Below, piece after piece: positions 1 to 5,695 of a stretch of 5,729 nucleotides of DNA. The notes under the pieces were generated by a model that was not told where the DNA came from, did not search any database, and was given only the letters and a program-made list of their open reading frames with translations. How positions within the stretch are numbered: position 1 is the first letter of the stretch; every line of letters begins with the position of its first letter. The stretch is taken from positions 1 to 5,729 of the forward strand of contig JAOXRV010000294.1 of NCBI GenBank assembly GCA_025800435.1. Direction: 5' to 3'. The translations under genes and the position numbers were made by a program. This DNA is from Cellvibrionaceae bacterium (lineage in GTDB: Bacteria; Pseudomonadota; Gammaproteobacteria; Pseudomonadales; Cellvibrionaceae).

Positions 1-348
1 TATTGGTTTGTGCCCGGTGGGCGCATTTACAAGGGCGAATCTATCGCTGCGGCCATTGCCCGTATAAGCCAGGCCGAGCTTGGCTTTGCTATCGATTTAG
101 AAGATACCCAATACCTAGGTTTGTACGAACATTTCTACCAAACCAGCAGCTTTGATGAAGGGGTTTCTACCCATTATGTTGTGAATGCCTTTGAGTGCCA
201 GTTAAAGCGCTTTGGGGGCTCTTTGGCCCTGCCCGAAGACCAACACAGCGATTACCAGTGGTTGTCGGTGCCCGAGCTGCTAGATGATGAAAGCGTGCAC
301 CGCTATAGCCGCTGGTATTTTCAGCCGGGGGTGGGGGTTAAGCCTTGA
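1..348 (+). CDS. gmm: GDP-mannose mannosyl hydrolase, NUDIX family (5' partial)
   Basis: The enzyme hydrolyses GDP-mannose to GDP and mannose and is usually encoded in capsule, colanic acid or O-antigen clusters, where it is thought to adjust the GDP-sugar pool. The gene is open at the left edge: the frame starts with codons for YWFVPGGR, and 115 residues plus TGA are visible, against about 155-160 in the family, so roughly the first 40-45 residues are missing. A divergent Nudix box is seen: G7, E13 five residues further on, R21, then AELGF. It lacks the usual RE and EE pairs, as is characteristic of GDP-mannose hydrolases rather than generic Nudix enzymes. STHYVV and QHSDYQWL are further family landmarks; the histidine of the latter (codon 244-246) matches the catalytic His124 of the E. 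coli enzyme. An ATG-type start inside the window would cut into the fold and is not plausible. The identification is firm; the physiological role is inferred. Confidence 0.9.
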   Translation, partial: YWFVPGGRIYKGESIAAAIARISQAELGFAIDLEDTQYLGLYEHFYQTSSFDEGVSTHYVVNAFECQLKRFGGSLALPEDQHSDYQWLSVPELLDDESVHRYSRWYFQPGVGVKP

Positions 349-444
349 TGTTGTTATCTATCATTTATTCGACGTCAACTATCTTCTGTCAGCCTAAGCG
401 GCTTCTACCACCATTCAATGGCTATTCAGTAAATTACCGGCGCG

Positions 445-465
445 CGGCTGCGTCAGGCCGATTTT
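445..465 (+). terminator. Weak rho-independent terminator candidate after gmm
   Basis: CGGCTG (445-450) can pair with CAGGCCG (454-460) around a CGT loop, with one bulged G, and is followed by ATTTTC. It lies about 97 nt beyond the gmm stop and 10 nt beyond the end of higA, so it could end plus-strand transcription between the two convergent genes. The stem is short, bulged, and the T-tract has only four Ts, so the call is tentative. The remainder of 349-474 shows no gene. Confidence 0.3.
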
Positions 466-474
466 CTGGGCAAA

Positions 475-777
475 TTAAGTGAACTGGTAGCTCAGTCGGT
501 TTAAATTGTTGGTGTTAACCGTCTTCCTGGCCTTGCAAAGGTCGTAGTTGTCTTGCAAGGCCAGCCAGCTTTCAGCACTGCGCCCCAATACGGCAGATAA
601 GCGCAGGGCCATTTCGGGGCTGACATCACTTTTTCCATTTAACAGCCGGCTAAAGGTGCTTTTCGACACGCCGAGCGCCCGGGAAACACTGGCAGCAGTA
701 ATTTCAGGGAAAGGCTCAATGTAGGTTCGTTCAATAAGCTCACCTGGGTGCGGGGGGTTATACTGTACTAAGTTCAT
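475..777 (-). CDS. higA: HigA-family antitoxin (XRE-type helix-turn-helix)
   Basis: This is the antitoxin of a type II TA pair. It would bind and neutralise HigB and repress the operon through its DNA-binding domain. The 100-residue product starts with the HigA signature NPPHPGELI (residues 7-15), followed by a Cro/C1-type helix-turn-helix at about residues 26-60, with recognition helix around SKSTFSRLLNGKS (38-50). The segment SPEMALRLSAVLGRSAESWLALQ (in two parts, 53-64 and 65-75) is also typical of the family. The ATG overlaps the higB TAA by one base (TAATG). A good Shine-Dalgarno, GAGGA at 788-792, lies 10 nt upstream, inside the last higB codons, so translation is probably coupled. The toxin-first order is characteristic of hig loci. 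The last 15-20 residues are less conserved and I cannot assign a role to them. Confidence 0.92.
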   Translation of the reverse strand: MNLVQYNPPHPGELIERTYIEPFPEITAASVSRALGVSKSTFSRLLNGKSDVSPEMALRLSAVLGRSAESWLALQDNYDLCKARKTVNTNNLNRLSYQFT

Positions 778-1055
778 TAGTGGTAATCCTCGTAGTTAAC
801 AACGTAGGCGTTGCCATCTTCAAATTTAAAAACTACTCTCCAGTTGCGGTTGACATCAATAGCCCAGTGATCAGAAAGCTTTCCAGACAGTGGGTGTAGC
901 CGATAACCAGGTATATCCATGTCTTCAATACAAGTTGCAGAGTTAAGAAAGGCTAGTCTGTCTTTTAGCTTTACTGCATGAGCAGGCTGAATCCCGGCGG
1001 TGCTGCCGGTGGTATAAACCCTCTCCAGGCCTTTATGTTTAAAGCTCTTGATCAT
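777..1055 (-). CDS. higB: HigB toxin (RelE/ParE-superfamily mRNA interferase)
   Basis: The product is predicted to be a ribosome-dependent mRNA endonuclease that cuts mRNA during translation until bound by HigA. It has 92 residues, the same length as Proteus vulgaris HigB as I remember it, and aligns with it from the first residues (MIKSFKHKGL) to the last (VNYEDYH). The family core is complete: YRLHPLSG (51-58), W64, NWRVVF (71-76) and the terminal YEDYH. His54, Arg73 and the terminal His92 match residues implicated in RNA cleavage. Position 57 is Ser where I recall Lys in P. vulgaris, a change that might tune activity. The colinear N-terminus supports this ATG. Upstream, AAGGA directly abuts the ATG with no spacing, so it is a poor Shine-Dalgarno, and the likely promoter is very close. 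The toxin looks intact, with no frameshift or truncation. Confidence 0.92.
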   Translation of the reverse strand: MIKSFKHKGLERVYTTGSTAGIQPAHAVKLKDRLAFLNSATCIEDMDIPGYRLHPLSGKLSDHWAIDVNRNWRVVFKFEDGNAYVVNYEDYH

Positions 1056-1061
1056 TCCTTG

Positions 1062-1093
1062 ATTCTAGCAGGGGGGTTGCGTGGTGCGCAACC
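1062..1093 (-). promoter_or_regulatory. Putative higBA promoter with inverted-repeat operator
   Basis: On the minus strand an extended -10, TGCTAGAAT (hexamer TAGAAT at 1062-1067, 5 of 6 matches to consensus), lies 18 nt from TTGCGC (1086-1091), a weak -35. The -35 and part of the spacer are covered by a perfect inverted repeat: GGTTGCG (1075-1081), 5-nt loop, CGCAACC (1087-1093). A repressor such as HigA bound there would block RNA polymerase, as expected for autoregulation. Only six bases separate the -10 from the higB ATG, so initiation would fall at or next to the start codon. The dyad is seen directly; promoter function and the HigA link are inferred. Confidence 0.5.
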
Positions 1094-1148
1094 GTGTGGC
1101 GCTTCTTTGCCAGGTTCGCGGCTAGCCAGCCTATTAGGTGTCAGGGGG

Positions 1149-1176
1149 TTCTAAACTACCAAAAATAGGATAAAAT
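1149..1176 (+). promoter_or_regulatory. Putative abiE promoter
   Basis: TAAAAT at 1171-1176 matches the -10 consensus at 5 of 6 positions. A poor -35 candidate, TTCTAA (1149-1154), lies 16 nt upstream. The -10 sits within the left arm of the large inverted repeat at 1160-1200, so binding of a repressor there would occlude it. The AT-richness of the region makes chance -10 matches likely. Confidence 0.35.
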
Positions 1177-1200
1177 AGCAGATATTTTGTCTTATTTTTG
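1160..1200. promoter_or_regulatory. Large AT-rich inverted repeat, candidate AbiEi operator
   Basis: Two 20-nt arms, 1160-1179 and 1181-1200, are inverted copies matching at 17 of 20 positions around a single central base (1180). Each arm holds two AAAATA elements spaced 10 bp apart: 1162-1167 and 1172-1177 on the plus strand, and 1183-1188 and 1193-1198 on the minus strand. The four elements are therefore helically phased and form a two-fold symmetric site immediately upstream of abiEi. AbiEi of Streptococcus agalactiae is known to repress its operon by binding inverted repeats at its promoter. Assigning the same role here is inference from position and architecture. Confidence 0.6.
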
Positions 1201-1224
1201 ATTTTGATGTTCAGTGGCCTGCCT

Positions 1225-2247
1225 ATGAGCCTTGCCAATCAAGTTAGAGAGCAATTTAAGCGCCTGCCCGCTGGTGGTGTAATAGCCAGTCGCACGCTCC
1301 ACCAATTATCAGCTGATACCCAGCAGGTCGATAAGGCGGCTTCTCGCCTGTATAAAACCCAGGGGCTTTGTAAGCTTCGTAACGGGCTTTTTTACAAGCC
1401 CTACAAAAGCCAGTTTTTTGGTGAGTTGCCCCCACAAGAGAAGGAGGTGCTGCGTTCAATTAAGGCGCAGTATGATGCCAAGATCACCCCATCTGGTGCG
1501 TTGGCCGCATACGAATTGGGGCTGTGTGCTAATCTGCCGGATTCCATTATCTATGAGTCGGATAAGCGTATCGGGCCGGTCGACCTGGGCAACCACAAGC
1601 TTTATTTTCGTAAAATTGATGGCAATAAGTTTTATCGTATACAGGGGCCTTTACTAACCACGCTTAATGCCCTTGAGTTTCTGTGCCGAGAAAGCCAGGC
1701 GCTAACGCCCATGCAGGCAAAGCGGCTTAAGCGTTTGCTTAGCCGATACGCCCCCAAACAGATAACAGAGGCCGCAGCATTGTGGCCGCGTTGGTTTCAA
1801 CATAAAGTGCAAGCGCTGTGCAAAACTCCGGTGCGCCCCTATATTACTGGCTTGAGTGCTCTAAATATTCCCTACCAGGGCAAGCAGGCAGATTGGCATC
1901 AAATGGGGATGCTTGATAGCAATAAGTTTCTAGTTGCAGGGCAAAACTACGAAAGTGCGCCAGGTAAACTAAACGACGAGCTGTTTGATTGCTCTGGCTT
2001 TTTAAGCAAACATAATATTGATGTTGGCACTACACTGTGTGCCCGGCCAATACGGGCAGTTAAGGATATTCTCTATACTAGTATTTTTAATAAGGGCCAA
2101 TACCCCGGCTTTTTTAGGCTAGATCAGTTGATGCTGGATATGCCGGCTGCTGATATACAAACTGCCGTTATAGATCTGCTTTTGTATGCAGACGATAAGC
2201 AGAAAAAAATACTTCTTACCTGGGCAAAAGATAATGAACTGGACTGA
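1225..2247 (+). CDS. AbiEi-type antitoxin/transcriptional repressor (DUF6088-like) with C-terminal extension
   Basis: This is predicted to be the antitoxin of an AbiE (type IV) system, counteracting the AbiEii nucleotidyltransferase and repressing its own promoter. Residues 1-60 look like a winged helix-turn-helix (QVREQFKRLPAG, then DKAASRLYKTQGLCKLRNG and LFYKPYKS). FGELPP (65-70) followed by a mixed region to about 175 resembles DUF6088/AbiEi proteins. From about 204 to 340 there is an extra region starting PYITGLSALNIPYQGKQADW that I do not recognise; relatives I recall end near 200-275 residues. The chosen ATG at 1225 gives MSLANQVREQ, where homology seems to begin; an in-frame ATG at 1207 and TTG at 1198 are alternatives, the TTG lying within the operator. 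No convincing Shine-Dalgarno precedes any of them. The gene overlaps abiEii by 14 nt, indicating coupled translation. Confidence 0.82.
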   Translation: MSLANQVREQFKRLPAGGVIASRTLHQLSADTQQVDKAASRLYKTQGLCKLRNGLFYKPYKSQFFGELPPQEKEVLRSIKAQYDAKITPSGALAAYELGLCANLPDSIIYESDKRIGPVDLGNHKLYFRKIDGNKFYRIQGPLLTTLNALEFLCRESQALTPMQAKRLKRLLSRYAPKQITEAAALWPRWFQHKVQALCKTPVRPYITGLSALNIPYQGKQADWHQMGMLDSNKFLVAGQNYESAPGKLNDELFDCSGFLSKHNIDVGTTLCARPIRAVKDILYTSIFNKGQYPGFFRLDQLMLDMPAADIQTAVIDLLLYADDKQKKILLTWAKDNELD

Positions 2248-2896
2248 AGCGCAGCAGCAAGAACACTTAGAGGTCATGAGCGCAATTTGCCACGGCTTGC
2301 GCGACAAGGGGCTGCCAATGGTTCTAAAAGGTGGAACTGCATTAAAAATTTGTTATGGGTTGGAGCGGTTTAGTGAGGATCTTGATTTCGATTGTGCAAA
2401 GTCTCTAAATTTGGAGTCGTTTATCAATGAGGTGTTCGCCCAGCTGGGTAAGGCTAAGCCCCATTTGCGGGACCCCGAAATTACCATTAAAAAAGATACC
2501 AATACGGTAAAGCGTTACCGTGTCGTTTATGCCAACGAAGTAAACCTAAAAATAGAGACCTCGCTTCGCGGCACGCCCGATGACAATGATATTGTCGAGA
2601 TCAATGGCATACTGACTTATAAAATCAGCAAGTTAATTCAGCAGAAGCTGGGGGCATTGAATGGCCGAACTGCCGCCCGAGACCTGCATGATGTTGTTTA
2701 CCTTTATGAGCATTTTCTGGAAGATTTTGGGGTTGATGAGTTGGAGGAGATAAACGAGCTTGCCGCTAGCCAGTCGGCAGTTCTTTCGGAATACAACGCT
2801 GCCTATGATGAGGATGCTATTCTTTCCACTGATGATTTGTTGCAAGATTTAATTAAGCTTGGAGAGCTGCATAGGGCGAGGAATTCTTTGGCTTGA
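2234..2896 (+). CDS. AbiEii/AbiGii-family nucleotidyltransferase toxin
   Basis: This is predicted to be the toxin of the AbiE system, a DNA polymerase beta-fold nucleotidyltransferase. Related MenT toxins add nucleotides to tRNA acceptor ends, and AbiE systems can abort phage infection. In the 220-residue product, KGGTAL (32-37) and RFSEDLDFD (45-53) form the nucleotide- and metal-binding motif, with D49, D51 and D53 as the acidic cluster. NLKIETSLRG provides the next conserved strand, and the later segment KISKLIQQKL...R..ARDLHDVVYLY is the usual helical K/R..DL.D motif. All key motifs appear intact. An in-frame ATG at 2186 would add 16 residues inside abiEi, but homology starts at MNWTEAQQQ, so 2234 is preferred. 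It lies 14 nt before the abiEi stop, with only a poor AAAAG-type ribosome site, which favours coupling to antitoxin translation. Confidence 0.9.
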   Translation: MNWTEAQQQEHLEVMSAICHGLRDKGLPMVLKGGTALKICYGLERFSEDLDFDCAKSLNLESFINEVFAQLGKAKPHLRDPEITIKKDTNTVKRYRVVYANEVNLKIETSLRGTPDDNDIVEINGILTYKISKLIQQKLGALNGRTAARDLHDVVYLYEHFLEDFGVDELEEINELAASQSAVLSEYNAAYDEDAILSTDDLLQDLIKLGELHRARNSLA

Positions 2897-3012
2897 TTTT
2901 AGGTGCCAGCTGTCTAGGCCGGTTAGGTTGCTGTTCGGTGTCTGATACGCGGTTTTAGCTTCTGCTGTTTATTGGTGTTGGTATATTATCATGAGTGTGA
3001 AGGCCTGCTGTT

Positions 3013-3835
3013 TTATTGGGGGCTAGCTGCCATGGTCCGGTCTATGGCCTTTGCGATTTGGTCGGCAATAAGTAGGCGGGGTGTGTTATTGGGTATCTCC
3101 AGCTCGCTTAGGCTTGGGATTGCTTCTAGGCGTTTTAGGGTAGTAGCCAAACCGGTAACTATTGGCTCAGAATAGTGCTCTAGAGCGGGGGAATCTTTAC
3201 CGTCTCCCAGTGCCTCTAGTTTGTTGTATTGTTCAATAAGAGTAGTATTTGCCTCGCTCTTGCTGATGGTTTTCTGGGGCTCATCACCGCCTAAGGCGAA
3301 TCTTATTTGCTCAAAAATATGGCTGGTATCACAATATGGCGCTGTAGATAAGATGCTGGCAATATTCCACGCGGGGCCGTTTAGTTGGTTGATGTTTAGG
3401 CTCTTGCCGCTGTATTCGGCCAGGCGCTCTAAAAATATGCGCTTCGTTAATGGTGGCAAATATACTGCTGGCGACTTTGGAAAATTGCTCGTTATCTGTT
3501 TTGGCAAGCTGATTTTTATCTTTTCTTAAGGTGGCAAGGCACTGCTTTACCACTTTAAGTCCTTGGTCTAGGGGCATAAAGTGCGCGCTGCCTACACCAT
3601 CTAGGTAGGGGGCTTTGTACCTGGGCTCTCCGGCCCAATCGTACATGTCTTGGAATAGTGTTTGATGAATAGATTTATATTCGTCAAGGCTAAAGTCTTT
3701 AAGTGGTTTTACATCTTTAGTTCGGTTGGTTGAGTAGGCATCTTCGGCGATACCAAATAACGTATGGTCAGTAATGCCAAGCTTGTTTTTCAGTACTTTT
3801 GTGCCGGGAACCGCGTAATCATCGTAGTCAACCAC
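3013..3835 (-). pseudogene. Fic-family toxin (putative AMPylator) disrupted by active-site deletion
   Basis: Fic proteins transfer AMP or related groups to target proteins using a catalytic HPFxxGNGR motif. Frame one starts at GTG (3833-3835), overlapping the antitoxin gene by 8 nt. It shows the family N-terminus: YAVPGTKVLKNKLGI, FQDMYDWAGEPR, and FATINEAH ending at His133 (3437-3439). There the family should read HPFREGNGR plus a few residues, followed by IFLERLAEYSGKS. Instead IFLERLAEYSGKS follows at once, in the +1 frame, and continues to a TAA at 3013-3015. Frame one runs on in nonsense to 3329. The missing stretch is inferred to be 35 nt, and GCGCAT (3437-3442) at the scar fits deletion between short repeats. 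Restoring it gives about 285 residues. The C-terminal part (after ALGGDEPQ) is unassigned. Catalysis should be abolished. A sequencing or assembly error cannot be excluded. Confidence 0.85.
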
Positions 3836-4199
3836 TGTCGTTGTTCTCTGGTATCTTTTGGTTTTCTGACAAGATTACTTCTTTGAGTTTTTCGGCAATT
3901 TCGTCACTTGAGTGGCCTTGGTCTGTCATTGCAAGCATCAAATTTAATAGCTTTGGGTCTACTTCTCGCCCTTCCATTTCACTGTTTTTGGCGCCAAATA
4001 AGATATCTTCTTTTGCACGGTCAATTTCCTTTTGCTTGGCCAGGGCCTCTAGTTGAGCTTCTATATCGTAATAGCTGACCACAACGCTAAAGGGCTTGCC
4101 TTGCTTGGTAATTACAACCGGCTGTCGTTGTGAGTGGTCCAAGACTGAGCCTGAGTGAGAGGATAGCTCCCGTGCGGTAAAGGTTTTTGGGGCGTCCAT
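3828..4199 (-). CDS. Antitoxin: Phd/YefM DNA-binding domain joined to a VbhA-like Fic-inhibitor segment
   Basis: This is predicted to repress its operon and hold the neighbouring Fic toxin inactive. Residues about 5-50 (FTARELSSHSG, PVVITKQGKPFSVVVSYYD) are a Phd/YefM domain, which dimerises and binds palindromic DNA. Residues about 62-110 resemble Bartonella VbhA: the segment around MEGREVDP followed by a helical stretch ending EIAEKLKEVI parallels VbhA's LEGLEPDP and its C-terminal helix, as I remember it. VbhA blocks Fic ATP binding with an [S/T]xxxE[G/N] helix. Here E76-G77 are present but N72 stands at the Ser/Thr position (S73 is next to it). ATG 4199 was chosen because homology and the promoter both point to it; a GGA lies 7 nt upstream. 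A GTG at 4319 would add 40 unrelated residues. The gene is intact although its partner is broken. Confidence 0.8.
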   Translation of the reverse strand: MDAPKTFTARELSSHSGSVLDHSQRQPVVITKQGKPFSVVVSYYDIEAQLEALAKQKEIDRAKEDILFGAKNSEMEGREVDPKLLNLMLAMTDQGHSSDEIAEKLKEVILSENQKIPENNDSG

Positions 4200-4236
4200 A
4201 ATAGAATCCGTTTTATGTGCTGACCTAAAAATTCTA

Positions 4237-4264
4237 ATTGTAGCTACAATAGGGGCTTTGTCAA
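4237..4264 (-). promoter_or_regulatory. phd-fic promoter with 14-bp perfect palindromic operator
   Basis: On the minus strand a consensus -35 TTGACA (4259-4264) is separated by 16 nt from TACAAT (4237-4242, 5 of 6 matches to the -10). The -10 lies within the perfect palindrome ATTGTAGCTACAAT (4237-4250). Transcription would start near 4230, giving a leader of about 30 nt before the ATG at 4199. YefM and Phd proteins bind short palindromes at their own promoters, so this is the natural operator for the adjacent antitoxin. The elements are seen directly; binding is inferred. Confidence 0.72.
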
Positions 4265-4315
4265 TTGGCGGGTATTGATGATATTCGGCTTTGGGGTCAG
4301 GCCTTTGGCCTTTGT

Positions 4316-5668
4316 TCACTTGGTTCTTACCAATTTGGCATGGTAGCTTAAATAGCCCAGCGCCAGTACCACCATAAAGGTCAGCGCATTGGCTGGTATC
4401 TGTAAGTTAAAATCCACACTGGCGTGTATGCCCATTGCCAAGATTGACATGGCGGCGCCAAAGCCTACCCCGCGCAGTACGCGGTTGCGCCGTTTCATCT
4501 GGGCTGCAAGGCCCAAATAAAATACCCAAATACACAGCAGCAGCAGCGGCAAGAACCCGAGTAGGCCAAATTCTAGGGTAAATTGTAGGTAATCGTTATG
4601 GGCAAGGTCATAAAAGGCGCGGCCCGAGTCAAACGTTCTGTACTCGGTAAAGCTGGTATAAAAGCTGCCGCCCCCCAGGCCGCCTAGATACACTTGTTGC
4701 AGCAGGGGCAGGGCGTTTTGCACTACTTCGTCCCGGGTTTCGGTATTGGTGGCAGTTGCCTCTAGGCGCTGGGCCACTTTATCTACCCCAAAAAAAGCGC
4801 CCACTACCGCAATATCAATAATCACTAGGCTGATCAGCAGTATCAGCATGCCTTTAAGCGAGCCTTGGTGGCGTATGCGTTTATTAAAGCGGCTTAGCAA
4901 TAAGGCCAGCGGGCCAATAATCATCAGGCTGGCAAAAAAGGATGTATTGCCCATGCGCGAGTGGGTCATAACCAGCCCGGCCACAATCATGACCAGGCTT
5001 AGGCGCAACACAATTTTGCGGCTGAGTATGGCCTGCATCCAGCGGCGGCTGTGCTCGCGCAGGTTTTGGGCCGGGGTTTTGGCCAGGGTGGATAGCATTA
5101 GGCCAATGCCGATGGATACACACATTACCAAATAACCGGCCTGGCTATTGCGGTTAACAAAGGTGCCGGTATTAACCCCGATATAAGCATCTTTGGGCAC
5201 AAAAAACAGGTAGTTAACCCCGCTTAGGTCCATCAGACTGCCGTATAAGGCCTGGAACAGGGCGCTGCCCACCAGCACCCAGGCAAGTAGCTTGATGCGC
5301 TCGCGGCTGTTGACCAGCAGCAGGCATAAGCAGAATACCAGTGCGTAGGCCAGCCCCAGCATGGTGCTTAGGTAGGCAGAAAAGGTCTCGATATTGGCAA
5401 GCGCGGTTAGATAGCACTGCCAGGCTAGGCTAATGCCCAGTAGCACCAAGGCGGGCCAGGCTTTGTGCAGCTGGGCCGCTGGCTGTAGGCGCTGGCGGGC
5501 AAGCAACCAGGCGGCCCAGGCCGCCAGTGCGTAGACCCAGGTGCACAGTAACATGCTGGCCCAGATGCGTTTGCTGGCCAGGGGTAGCGGTACCCATATC
5601 AGTAGGGCCAGCAGGGCGTAAAACAATTTTTTATCGGGGGTGGCTGAATTGGGTAACGCTACATTCAT
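4316..5668 (-). CDS. O-antigen ligase/polymerase-family membrane protein (Wzy_C/WaaL-like)
   Basis: Proteins of this family act in the inner membrane, joining polyprenyl-linked polysaccharide either to lipid A core (WaaL) or to itself (Wzy), or glycosylating proteins; sequence alone does not settle which. The 450-residue product has around ten or more hydrophobic segments, for example near 14-30, 38-56, 72-90, 100-119, 126-142, 178-195, 221-234, 272-293, 366-388 and 402-440. Family landmarks are GTFVNRN (168-174), THSRMG (235-240), R312, LGGLGGGSF (328-336), HNDYLQFTLEFGLLG (357-371) and HASVDFNLQIPANA (415-428). The large periplasmic loop probably covers about 294-365. ATG 5668 is preferred; an in-frame GTG at 5716 lies in the terminator hairpin and cannot be a sensible start. 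No clear Shine-Dalgarno is visible. With gmm on the other side of the TA modules it suggests a surface polysaccharide locus. Confidence 0.85.
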   Translation of the reverse strand: MNVALPNSATPDKKLFYALLALLIWVPLPLASKRIWASMLLCTWVYALAAWAAWLLARQRLQPAAQLHKAWPALVLLGISLAWQCYLTALANIETFSAYLSTMLGLAYALVFCLCLLLVNSRERIKLLAWVLVGSALFQALYGSLMDLSGVNYLFFVPKDAYIGVNTGTFVNRNSQAGYLVMCVSIGIGLMLSTLAKTPAQNLREHSRRWMQAILSRKIVLRLSLVMIVAGLVMTHSRMGNTSFFASLMIIGPLALLLSRFNKRIRHQGSLKGMLILLISLVIIDIAVVGAFFGVDKVAQRLEATATNTETRDEVVQNALPLLQQVYLGGLGGGSFYTSFTEYRTFDSGRAFYDLAHNDYLQFTLEFGLLGFLPLLLLCIWVFYLGLAAQMKRRNRVLRGVGFGAAMSILAMGIHASVDFNLQIPANALTFMVVLALGYLSYHAKLVRTK

Positions 5669-5695
5669 GCACTGGCCATGGGTTTTTATTTGGCA

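Noticed and set aside
452..459. GTCAGGCC repeated at 4296-4303, on either side of the TA modules, as a possible target-site or attachment repeat.
   Set aside because: Eight bases of GC-rich sequence are easily shared by chance over this distance, and no longer match or recombinase gene supports it.
1120..1127. GGCTAGCC palindrome between higB and abiE.
   Set aside because: It is only 8 bp, does not extend, and lies away from both putative core promoters.
2186..2233. Earlier in-frame ATG for the AbiEii toxin.
   Set aside because: It adds 16 unrelated residues deep within abiEi, and the family N-terminus fits the ATG at 2234, which gives a normal short overlap.
2897..3012. Search for a shared terminator between the convergent abiEii and fic genes.
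   Set aside because: No stem with an adjacent T-tract of convincing quality was found on either strand.
3329..3436. C-terminal residues of the first Fic frame after His133.
   Set aside because: They are out-of-frame translation after the deletion scar, as shown by recognisable Fic sequence in the other frame over the same bases.
4299..4312. AGGCC-TTT-GGCCT hairpin at the end of the ligase gene, considered as its terminator.
   Set aside because: On the minus strand the stem is only 5 bp and is followed by GACCCC rather than Ts; it also lies just past the stop with no supporting signal.
4200..4319. N-terminal extension of the Phd antitoxin from a GTG at 4319, overlapping the ligase stop.
   Set aside because: The added 40 residues show no family similarity and would span the strong promoter and palindromic operator; homology starts at the ATG at 4199.
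4746..5135. Plus-strand open frame of 129 codons inside the ligase gene.
   Set aside because: It is antisense to a well-supported membrane protein, has no recognisable domain, and its composition is what an opposite-strand shadow would give.
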